64,000 nucleotides of DNA from JAJDZL01 sp965221175 (lineage in GTDB: Bacteria > Pseudomonadota > Gammaproteobacteria > Arenicellales > JAJDZL01), in the NCBI GenBank assembly GCA_965221175.1, contig OZ244867.1:1860001-1924000 (forward strand). The letters run 5' to 3'. The translations under genes and the position numbers were made by a program. Shown here one piece after another: positions 45,130 to 53,261 of this stretch. The notes under the pieces were generated by a model. It saw only the letters and a program-made list of their open reading frames with translations, was not told where the DNA came from and did not search any database. Within the stretch, counting starts at the first letter, position 1. Each line of letters begins with the position of its first letter.

Positions 45130-48087
45130 CTAGAACCGAATTTCGAGGTTGAGCTGACCGGAATATTCCCGATCATCTGAACTCAGGCCACCGGCTGATA
45201 CTTCGCCGCTGAGTGCGCAGTTGCTCCAGCGATAGGCGCCGCCCAGACTCAGCAGAGCACGGGTCCCCTCGGATTCCGATTCAAGCTTCTCTCCCGACAC
45301 CTTGACTGTCGTCCTGGCGCCGCCGAGAACCCGGCCAACATCCAGCGAGCCGCGAAACACGAATTTCCGCTCCCCGACGCGCTCGGTCTCGGCCACCACC
45401 CCAAGGCCGCTCATGAGTTGCCTGGACTCACTGAGCGATACTCGCGAGCCCACCTTGTCGGTGAAATTGTTCATGGAAATCCCGGAACGCGTCAACCACG
45501 CCCGAGGGGTCAGCGTCACACGCTCGCCGAATGCGGCACGACGACCCGCTTCAAGACTCAGGAAATGTCCGAGCGCGCCGCCGCTTCCCTTCAACCGGCC
45601 CCGCTTGTCGGATGAGATTTCCACGTCGTAGTCGGTCAATGAAAGGAGGCCGGCAAGGTAATTGCCGCTCGCAGCGCTCCAATGAGCACCGAATGATACG
45701 CCGATGCCCGTCGCATCGATCTCGCCGCCTCCGGCCGGCGAGGAAACTTCCCCCGAACCTTGAACATGGCGCAGCGCGACCGAGCCGCTCAGGTCCTCGC
45801 CCAGCGGATGATTGACTCCGACCTCCAACTCGAAACGCTCGTAGTCGTATTCCGCACCCACCACTGCCTGATCGGGCTCATAGCTCCCCCGACCGCCCGA
45901 AAGACGCACCCAGATCGGCGATCTCGGACGTTCTGCGGCGGGTTCCCTTCCGTTCAACCGAAGCAGCAGACCGGGCAGCACCTCGTACGGCGCAGCGCGC
46001 GGCGCATACACTTCAATGAAGTCGTCTGCAGAGAAATCCCGGTCGTCAACGACTCCCGCAAGCCGCTCGGCGATTACCCACGCATTCGGGTCGGTGCGGT
46101 CGACGGTGACCCCCTTGTCCTTCAGGGTGACGTCAAAGGCCCCGTTCGGGGCTACAAAACCAGTGTTGCCGGTATCGCCGTCGTGCAGCAGAACGCCGTT
46201 GAACAGGATGGTAGTCTGGCCTCCGTCGTTCACGATGTAGTCGTCATCAAGAACGCGCGTAATTCGGCGATCGCCAAGATTCAGGGTGAGGTGCAGCCTG
46301 GGGGAATCTTGCCCTGCAGCGCGAATGGCAACACCGGATTCGGCTCCAACACTTCCCTTCGGTCCAATGATGACCTTGCCACCGCCCGCAAGGAAAACAC
46401 CCGCCCCATCGCCTCCGCCGCCGAACACCTGGCCGTTCACCGTGACGCTCTGTCTGCGGTAACCGTCATCGCCCACTTCGGCAGCGCGCTCCACAGCGTT
46501 CGTGCCCGGGGTGATGCGGCCCACCTGAACACCGCTTGCATCCATGCCGCTGGCAAGAATCGTTCCACCGTTGACAAGGATGTCAATGGATCCGGTCGTA
46601 CCCGTATTCATCTGATTGCCCAAGATGCCGTGGGCATTATTTCCCGTCGTTGTGATGTCAATGTCTTGAGCGTTGATGTGGACATCTCCGGAGGAGCCTA
46701 GATGCCGACCTAAGATGCCGTGGGAACGTGCGCGATTCGTCGTGATGGCGCTGTCCTTCACGTCGATGTTCATGGCGCCTTCGCCTAGATGAATGTTAAG
46801 GATGCCGTAGGAATCTTCGCCATCCGTCGTGATGGTGCTGTCCTTCACGTCGGTGTTCACGTCCCCTGTACCTGTGCCTTGATACCAACTAAATATGCCG
46901 TAGGAACGTTCTCCATTCGTCGTGATGGCGCTGTCCTTCACGTCGGTGTTCATGGCGCCTACGCCTTGATGATTGCTATAGATGCCGTGGGAACGTGCGC
47001 GATTCGTCGTGATGGCGCTGTCCTTCATATCAATGTTGACGTCGCCTTCGCCTTGAATCCGCCGCCAGCCAAAGACGCCGTGGGCACTTTCGCCATTCGT
47101 CGTGATGGTGACGCCTTGAGCGTTGATGTTCATGGCGCCTTCGCCTTGATGAAGGTTATGGATGCCGTAGGAACCTCGGCCATACGTCGTGATGGCGCTG
47201 TCCTTCACATCGATGTTGACGTCGCCTTCGCCTCGATTCCGCCAGCCAAAGACGCCGTGGGCAGTTTCGCCATTCGTCGTGATGGTGACGCCTTGAGCGT
47301 CGATGTTCATGACGCCTTCGCCTTGATGAAGGTTATAGATGCCGTAGGCATCTTCGCCATACGTCATGATGGCGCTGTCCTTCACATCGATGTTGACGTC
47401 GCCTTTGCCGTAATGCCGGCCAGCTACGCCGTGGGATTTTACGCCTTCGCGATTCGTCGTGATGGTGACTCCTTGAACGTCGATGTTCATGGCGCCTTCG
47501 CCTTGATGAAAGTTATAGATGCCGGAGGAACGTTTGCCATTCGTCGTGATGACGCTGTCCTTCACATCGATGTTGACGTCGCCTTTGCCTTGATTCCGCC
47601 AGCCAAAGACGCCGTGGGCATCTTCGCCATGCGTCGTGATGGTGACGCCTTGAGCGTTGATGTTCATGGCGCCTACGTCTTGATGAAGGCTATAGATGCC
47701 GCGGGCATCTTCGCCATACGTCGTGATTTCGCTGTCCTTCACGTCGATGTTGACTTTGCCTTCGCCTTGATGCCGGCCAGATATGCCGTGGCCAATTCGG
47801 CGATCCGTCGTGATGGTACTGTCCTTCACGTCGATGTCAATATCGACGTTATCGGAAGTCGTGCACCGGATCCTCTCTCCGGGACCGGGCGTATTGCTGC
47901 ATACGGCCGTCTGGGCGTGGACCTCTCCGATGCCGAAGCCGAGCACGGCGGCCAGCAACAGGGCGATGGCGCCTTGGCTCTTACATGATTTTGTAAAGTC
48001 AGTATGTTGCGATAAGGGTAGATTTTGTGTGTAGGCGACGGGGGGGGGCGGAGGGAGTTGAATAAAAATGTTCATATTTTTACTCAC
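45130..48087 (-). CDS. Repeat-rich autotransporter adhesin-like protein
   Basis: A 985-residue type V secreted protein. Residues 1-30 are an unusual Pro-rich extension followed by a hydrophobic signal segment (GAIALLLAAVLGFGIGEVHAQ, about 37-57). Residues about 75-500 are 14 units of 29-31 residues alternating two types (NIDVKDSAITTNGE.. and NINAQGVTITTNGE..), which should form a beta-helix passenger. A C-terminal beta-barrel (about residues 710-985) ends in the outer-membrane signature LNLEIRF. Start is GTG at 48087 or ATG at 48075. A nine-C tract (48040-48048) lies within the coding region before the signal peptide. The gene is GC-rich relative to its flanks. Function is probably surface adhesion; the ligand is unknown. 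Confidence 0.82.
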   Translation of the reverse strand: MSKNMNIFIQLPPPPPVAYTQNLPLSQHTDFTKSCKSQGAIALLLAAVLGFGIGEVHAQTAVCSNTPGPGERIRCTTSDNVDIDIDVKDSTITTDRRIGHGISGRHQGEGKVNIDVKDSEITTYGEDARGIYSLHQDVGAMNINAQGVTITTHGEDAHGVFGWRNQGKGDVNIDVKDSVITTNGKRSSGIYNFHQGEGAMNIDVQGVTITTNREGVKSHGVAGRHYGKGDVNIDVKDSAIMTYGEDAYGIYNLHQGEGVMNIDAQGVTITTNGETAHGVFGWRNRGEGDVNIDVKDSAITTYGRGSYGIHNLHQGEGAMNINAQGVTITTNGESAHGVFGWRRIQGEGDVNIDMKDSAITTNRARSHGIYSNHQGVGAMNTDVKDSAITTNGERSYGIFSWYQGTGTGDVNTDVKDSTITTDGEDSYGILNIHLGEGAMNIDVKDSAITTNRARSHGILGRHLGSSGDVHINAQDIDITTTGNNAHGILGNQMNTGTTGSIDILVNGGTILASGMDASGVQVGRITPGTNAVERAAEVGDDGYRRQSVTVNGQVFGGGGDGAGVFLAGGGKVIIGPKGSVGAESGVAIRAAGQDSPRLHLTLNLGDRRITRVLDDDYIVNDGGQTTILFNGVLLHDGDTGNTGFVAPNGAFDVTLKDKGVTVDRTDPNAWVIAERLAGVVDDRDFSADDFIEVYAPRAAPYEVLPGLLLRLNGREPAAERPRSPIWVRLSGGRGSYEPDQAVVGAEYDYERFELEVGVNHPLGEDLSGSVALRHVQGSGEVSSPAGGGEIDATGIGVSFGAHWSAASGNYLAGLLSLTDYDVEISSDKRGRLKGSGGALGHFLSLEAGRRAAFGERVTLTPRAWLTRSGISMNNFTDKVGSRVSLSESRQLMSGLGVVAETERVGERKFVFRGSLDVGRVLGGARTTVKVSGEKLESESEGTRALLSLGGAYRWSNCALSGEVSAGGLSSDDREYSGQLNLEIRF
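46620..47860 (-). repeat. Tandem ~90-bp passenger repeats
   Basis: Fourteen degenerate 87-93-bp units encode the beta-helix passenger. Two alternating types share GTGATGG(C/T)GxTGTCCTTCAC and GTGACGCCTTGAGCG blocks (plus strand). The repeats keep an open frame on the opposite strand (46789-47988), which is an artefact. Confidence 0.8.
48040..48048 (-). promoter_or_regulatory. Poly-C tract, putative phase-variation switch
   Basis: Nine consecutive C on the coding strand (codons for Pro-Pro-Pro in LPPPPPV), about 13 codons after the start and before the signal peptide. Gain or loss of one C would shift the frame and switch off the autotransporter. Confidence 0.6.
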
Positions 48088-48260
48088 TATGTATTGTTAC
48101 AAGTTGAATAGGCTCTTATTGATCGTGCGCCAGCATGGACAACACTATGCTGGGAAACGCATATTAATAATAATCCCTAATCCGCAATTAGAAATCTGAT
48201 ATGAATAGAAAAGCCTTGTACAACAAGGTTTTTTAACGCAGTTCATTTTAGGTAATCGAT

Positions 48261-48767
48261 CACTGCTGTCCCAACGTTAACTTGAAATGTCGTTTATGAG
48301 GTGTCGGAGACTTGAATGTTCCAAGCAGTTCCGTAGACACCTCTACCGGTTGTAAAACTCAATACTTGGACAACTATATATCATATACGATAGCAAACTG
48401 GTTTTCTCTTGCGTATTCCAAATAAAATGGACACTGATTCCATTCAAAATGAATGCCTTATATCGAGCTCAACATAATTCTTCAAGTGGATAAGCAGCAT
48501 TTACGAATCAAATCGTTTTATGGCGTGTCTGAAAACACCGTCAAGAGTTAGTTGTGGATTGCAATTTCAGTTTACGTTCTGTGCGAGATTATCAAGAAAC
48601 GATTGCATCTGGAGCAAAGTCTCTACACAATTTTGCAGACATTGAGCCTGACTGTGCTTGAGAAAACTCCATTATTTCAACTCCTTAGCCAAACGCTTTA
48701 CACAACCGAACCCACCGAATCATCTAACCAATTGATTTTTATTATGAAAAACGTTGGGACAGTAGTG
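48261..48767 (+). mobile_element. Internally deleted IS4-type element
   Basis: A 507-bp element with 18-bp terminal repeats (CACTGCTGTCCCAACGTT and its complement with one mismatch) flanked by a perfect 9-bp duplication GTAATCGAT at 48252-48260 and 48768-48776. The right half (48482-48745) encodes the C-terminus of an IS4/DUF4372 transposase: HLRIKSFYGVSENTVKS, a stop, then LWIAISVYVLCEIIKKRLHL and FEKTP-like LEKTPLFQLL, NQLIF. The N-terminal two-thirds are gone, so it could only move with help from a complete relative. Confidence 0.85.
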
Positions 48768-48833
48768 GTAATCGATTTTAATTTCCATGCATCCCCATGT
48801 TTTTGAAAAAGACGAAATTGAGTATCCGGCTTG

Positions 48834-50143
48834 TCAGCCGGAAGGCGACATCAAGTTATGGAGGCGGTCGCGGTTGTGGATCGGCAGTGGCACGGAGAAG
48901 CGCTTGCCAGTTTTCAAAATAGAAATAGCAGTTGAAGAAGTCGAGAGGGCGACAAAGAACCGATGTTTTCTGGAAAACCTGGCTCTGGCGGCCTGCCACA
49001 GTTCGCACAGGTGGTTGCATACGGCATGAAACGCAAATGCGATCAGGTTCAATTCATCAGTGTGTCCGACCGCCCCTGTTTGCCGTGTCCGAAGTTATGC
49101 TCCATGTGATAGCCGTGTTTTTTCAACAGGCTAAACCCTTCGTTTTCAATCTTCCAGCGCACCCGACCGTCGGCTGCATTGGCTTTGGTGACATCCAGCG
49201 AGGTGACGAAACGAAAGCTCTGCGTGGGCTTTCGGTCGCCGAACCGGCGAATTTGAGGTTCATATATGACCTTCAACGCATCATTGCCGTCTCGGATCGG
49301 CAACTGCCTGGCAAAGCGATACTGATAAATCAAATTCGGCTTGTTGCGCCCGGGTGTTTTTTTGACCACCCGCTTGGTTGGCCAGGCAACGCCATCCAGA
49401 TAACTGAATAGTGTCTTATGAGAACCTTCTTTGACGCGGAAGATGAAATCGCCGCCAGCTTGTGTGACCTTTTCGCACATCGGCTGACTGACATACAGAT
49501 CATCGCCCAGGTAAATCGGACGCAAGGATGCGTAACGCGCTGCGTTTTGATCGAACCAGCGGTAGGCGGCTTTGGTTTCGCAATCCTGTTTTTGATCGCC
49601 GTCCTGCGGCGTGATAAACTGCGGACGCAACGGCAGCACTTCGCTGTGACCAATGCCCACCAAGGTGGCGCACAGCACGGTATGGTGATATTCGGTCTCG
49701 CCAGAGCTTCGAAGACGGGTGCGACATTGCGAACACTGAATCTTATAAGAGTTGTGGAATTCAGAGCCATCCAATGCCAAAAGGCAGCGCCCGTCGAGAA
49801 TTTGGAAAGGCTGAAGGGCTTGATATTTCTCCATTTGTTCCAGCGCTATGTCAAATCCGGGGAAAACATCCTGACAATCGATTCGGTCCAATTGCTCTCG
49901 AATATGATTGTCAGTTGGCAGTTTGCAGATGCCGAATAAAGACCGGCACGCATTTTTGTTCTGCGCCTGATGGAAAGTTCTTTGATGCTCCAGAAAAGAC
50001 GGCGACTGCATGAAAAAAACCGAAAACGCTGCCATCACGATATCGACGAAGGTGTATTGTTTGTTGCTGCCGTTGCGAGGGTCTGCGATGTTGTGGAATC
50101 GATTTCGCAGTTTGCCAATGAGATGATCGACCATCAATTTCAT
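48834..50143 (-). pseudogene. DDE transposase with frameshift near the end
   Basis: A DDE transposase gene (IS4-superfamily style; family not assigned). The main frame (50143 down to 49049) contains ALDGSEFHNSYKIQC (about residue 123), IYLGDDLYVSQPMCEKV and WKIENEGFSLLKKHGYHMEHNFGHGK (about 330-355). It then ends in DTLMN and a stop. The normal continuation NLIAFAFHAVCNHLCELWQA is in the next frame from 49052 to 48834, so one T is missing in AATTG at about 49050. Possible programmed slippage cannot be excluded, but a mutation is simpler. I could not identify terminal repeats. The hairpin CCGGCT/AGCCGG at 48826-48841 sits at the end. Confidence 0.78.
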
Positions 50144-50466
50144 GCTGGCGTATCATAGTATATTCGGCACAAAAGTACAAGTCAATAAAAACAATGACTT
50201 ATGTTGATATTCAATGAGCCGGATCATAAATAACTTCCAAGATGAGAACTGCTGTTGGACAACACTATCATTTTCAGGAAACTCAGGTATATGGTAATAT
50301 TTGCCTTGAAGGATTCTCCTTTGATAGTAAAAAACTGCAAGTAGCGCTCTTTGAATTGAAATCATTGACGGAGCATCGTTTGCAGTTCGTTTGCAATGTG
50401 CCTGGGGCATGACTGTCAATTTTAAATAAACAAGACAAGAAACACATTTTTGAGCTTGGAGCCGGC
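50144..50466. other. Gap between transposase and dioxygenase
   Basis: AT-rich; it may hold the far end of the transposase element and the promoter of the next gene. Nothing specific could be identified. Confidence 0.4.
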
Positions 50467-51465
50467 ATGAACATTCTCGACCTTTCTCACGAGCAAAGTG
50501 ATAACCGCCTGGATCACTGGGTAGCTAATTCCCGTGCTTGGACGAAGGACGATATTAACCCACAGGACTGCATTATCCAAGCAGAGGATCAGGTACGTGA
50601 CGAACTGCTGCGAATGGCTGAGCTGATAGACGCAAACCCATTGCCGACCGTGTTGAGATCGATTCAGCAGTTTGAAATCCCTAATACTCTTGAACTGATG
50701 GATAAAGTCAAGAGGAGGCTTGATCAGTCGCCGGGAGTTGCAGTTGTTGACAGTCTGCCGCTAGAAGACATATCTATAGAACAAGCCATTGATATTTTCT
50801 GGACAATTGGCCAGCGAATCGGACGAAATGTCGCTCAAAAGTGGGAAGGGACCATGGTCTATCACGTTCGTGATACCGGAGCACAGTACAAATACGGCGT
50901 GCGGGGTTCGTATACCAAAGTTGAACTTATGTTCCACAATGACAACGCCTTTGGCATCAAACTACCCCGCTATGTGGGGTTGATGTGCTTGCGGCCGTCT
51001 CTCGAAGGCGGCCTGAGCCGATTCTGCAGCCTCTACTCAATACACAACCAAATGCTTAAGAGATATCCGGCAGAATTGAAACGCCTGTACGAACCGGTTT
51101 TTTGGGACCGGCAGGCCGAACACGCTGAAGGTCGACCAACAGTCGCACTTGCACCGGTTTTTCGTTATGAAGATGAAAGATTGTGGACACGCGCCAATCC
51201 AAGTCTAATCATGAAGGGTTACGAGGTGGCTGAAACTACAATGGACAGCGAGACATCAGATGCAGTGTTTGCACTGAAAGAAGTATCCGAAAACCCTTCG
51301 TTGTGGTTTGAGCTTCCCATTGAGCGCGGGCACCTTCAGTACTTGAACAACATCGACATCGCTCACTATCGAAGTGAAATCATTGACCTTCCCGACCCAG
51401 CAAAAAAACGCCACCTAGTGCGTTCTTGGCACCGCGACACCGGACATGTAACCTATGATGGATGA
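50467..51465 (+). CDS. TauD/TfdA-family dioxygenase
   Basis: A 332-residue Fe(II)/2-oxoglutarate-type oxygenase. The metal site is probably FHNDNAFG (H-x-D, about residues 157-164) with the distal His in HLVRSWHRDTGHV (about 316-328). YHVRDTGAQYKYGVRGSYTKVELMFH before it is conserved in the group. Members oxidise taurine, betaines or similar small acids; the substrate is unknown here. It is followed 38 bp later by pdxJ. Start ATG with GAGCCGG about 5-10 bases upstream. Confidence 0.75.
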   Translation: MNILDLSHEQSDNRLDHWVANSRAWTKDDINPQDCIIQAEDQVRDELLRMAELIDANPLPTVLRSIQQFEIPNTLELMDKVKRRLDQSPGVAVVDSLPLEDISIEQAIDIFWTIGQRIGRNVAQKWEGTMVYHVRDTGAQYKYGVRGSYTKVELMFHNDNAFGIKLPRYVGLMCLRPSLEGGLSRFCSLYSIHNQMLKRYPAELKRLYEPVFWDRQAEHAEGRPTVALAPVFRYEDERLWTRANPSLIMKGYEVAETTMDSETSDAVFALKEVSENPSLWFELPIERGHLQYLNNIDIAHYRSEIIDLPDPAKKRHLVRSWHRDTGHVTYDG

Positions 51466-51503
51466 TCGCTGTCTCCATAAAACATTAACGAGGTAATTGA
51501 ATA

Positions 51504-52253
51504 GTGACTGCACTCAGCGTCAATTTGAATAAGATAGCCCTATTGAGGAATGCCAGGGGTATGAATTTCCCAAAGGTTCTGGATTTCGCGGAACTATGCG
51601 TCCGGTATGGTGCTGAAGGCGTTACCGTTCATCCTCGTCCTGATCAGCGACATGCCACCTACCAGGATGTCAGCGATCTGGCTGAATTTTGCGAGCAGCA
51701 TCCACAAATCGAATTCAATATTGAAGGGTATCCGACTTCAGACTTCCTGGAGGTAGTCATAGCTGCTAAACCAGATCAATGCACGCTCGTTCCTGACGCA
51801 CCAGACCAGGTTACATCCGACCATGGATGGAATACTCAGGCAGAAAATCACTTCCTTCGTCCCATCATTTCGGAGTTGCAGGCTCAAGGAATTCGTACCA
51901 GCATATTTCTTGATCCTGAGGTGGATTTGATCCCGTCTGCGGCCGAAACAGGTGCCAATAGAATCGAACTCTATACCGAAGAGTATGCTCGAACCTTCGG
52001 ACAGGAAAACCATCTTGAAGTGCTGCAGCAGTATGAAACCGCCGCTAAAGAAGCACAGAGGCATGGGCTTGGTGTGAATGCCGGTCACGATCTGAACCAG
52101 GAAAATCTCGCTGCTTTTCTTACCATTCCAGGTATTCTGGAAGTGTCCATCGGGCACGCACTTACCATTGAAGCACTACTCAATGGTTATGAGTCCACCA
52201 TCCGCTCCTATGTATCAATTATTCAGGATTCCATCTCACGAAAGCAGGACTGA
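51504..52253 (+). CDS. pdxJ: Pyridoxine 5'-phosphate synthase
   Basis: A 249-residue TIM-barrel enzyme that makes pyridoxine 5'-phosphate from deoxyxylulose 5-phosphate and 3-amino-1-hydroxyacetone phosphate. The opening SVNLNKIALLRNARGMNFP (about residues 5-23), GVTVHPRPDQRHATYQDV (His and Arg of the active site, about 40-57), NIEGYPTSDF, ELYTEEYA, and the closing LGVNAGHDLNQENL and SIGHALTIEALL are all present. The start is a GTG with GAGG about 13 bases upstream. PLP produced here would serve the PLP enzymes in this window. Isolated from other pdx genes. Confidence 0.95.
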   Translation: MTALSVNLNKIALLRNARGMNFPKVLDFAELCVRYGAEGVTVHPRPDQRHATYQDVSDLAEFCEQHPQIEFNIEGYPTSDFLEVVIAAKPDQCTLVPDAPDQVTSDHGWNTQAENHFLRPIISELQAQGIRTSIFLDPEVDLIPSAAETGANRIELYTEEYARTFGQENHLEVLQQYETAAKEAQRHGLGVNAGHDLNQENLAAFLTIPGILEVSIGHALTIEALLNGYESTIRSYVSIIQDSISRKQD

Positions 52254-52283
52254 TATTCCACAAGTGTGGAAATGTCATTCAGA

Positions 52284-53159
52284 TTAATCGTAATAACAGG
52301 CACTTCTGTTGCTCTTCCGATAACCGACTACCGTTTGCGATTGCACCCCTAATCCTTCCACGCCGAGTTTCATCCGATCTCCCGGTCTTAGAAAAACAGG
52401 CGGATTCATACCAAACCCTACTCCCGAAGGCGTACCTGTAAGAATTACGTCAGCTGGCAAGAGTGTCATGAATCGGCTTACATAGCTGATTAGAAAAGGT
52501 ACGTCGAAAATCATGTCGTCAGTACAGCCATCCTGATAACAGTTGCCTTCTACTTCCAGCCATAGCCGAAGATTCTGCGGGTCAGGTACTTCATCGGGAG
52601 TCACCAGATAGGGACCGAGCGGGCAAAACGTGTCGGCGCTCTTCCCTTTCACCCACTGTCCGGTTCCTTCTATCTGAAACGCCCGCTCTGATACGTCGTT
52701 TGCAACACAATATCCAGCAACATACTCAAGCGCACGACTTTCTTCGACATTGCATGCTGTGCTTCCGATGATGACAGCCAGCTCAACTTCCCAATCCGTC
52801 TTGACGCTGTCTTTCGGGATCATCACATCGTCATTGGGACCCACAATGGACGAGGTCGCTTTCATGAAAATAATTGGTTCTTCGGGAATGGCAAGTCCCG
52901 CCTCTTCTGCATGCTTGCGGTAATTCAACCCGATACCGACTACTTTTCCAAAAGATGCTACAGGCGGTCCCAATCTTGGAAAACCATCAACGATGGGTAA
53001 CTTTTCTAGGTCAATCTCGGCCAGACTGTTTTGAAAATCAGGTGAAAAAGTGCTTCGGGTAATATCAGTAAATGAATCATATAGATCACGAATCTTTCCA
53101 TTGCTGTCTAACATCCCAGGTCGCTCACGCCCTCTGTCTCCATAACGAAGTAACTTCAT
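52284..53159 (-). CDS. Fumarylacetoacetate hydrolase-family enzyme
   Basis: A 291-residue FAH-superfamily protein (hydrolases, decarboxylases and lyases of 2-oxo acids). Metal-binding acids are in VGIGLNYRKHAEEAG (about residues 75-89), EPIIFMKATSSIVGPND, DWEVELAVIIGSTA (about 125) and the loop FCPLGPYLVTPDEVPDPQNL (about 178). The final GTPSGVGFGMNPPVFLRPGD (about 239-258) is the family end motif. It lacks a second fused domain. It is convergent with pdxJ. Some relatives are called ureidoglycolate lyase, but that substrate cannot be confirmed. Confidence 0.83.
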   Translation of the reverse strand: MKLLRYGDRGRERPGMLDSNGKIRDLYDSFTDITRSTFSPDFQNSLAEIDLEKLPIVDGFPRLGPPVASFGKVVGIGLNYRKHAEEAGLAIPEEPIIFMKATSSIVGPNDDVMIPKDSVKTDWEVELAVIIGSTACNVEESRALEYVAGYCVANDVSERAFQIEGTGQWVKGKSADTFCPLGPYLVTPDEVPDPQNLRLWLEVEGNCYQDGCTDDMIFDVPFLISYVSRFMTLLPADVILTGTPSGVGFGMNPPVFLRPGDRMKLGVEGLGVQSQTVVGYRKSNRSACYYD

Positions 53160-53261
53160 TTTCGATATTTCTCCTCGTTCAATTCCTCAAACGCTGTACT
53201 AATTCTTGACCGTGTAGATTATTGCCGACCAAGACAATGATCTACCCTCAAATTTTATGAT

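Noticed and set aside
46789..47988. 399-residue plus-strand open frame
   Set aside because: It is antisense to the autotransporter repeats; repeat units near multiples of three keep the opposite frame open. No start context or family.
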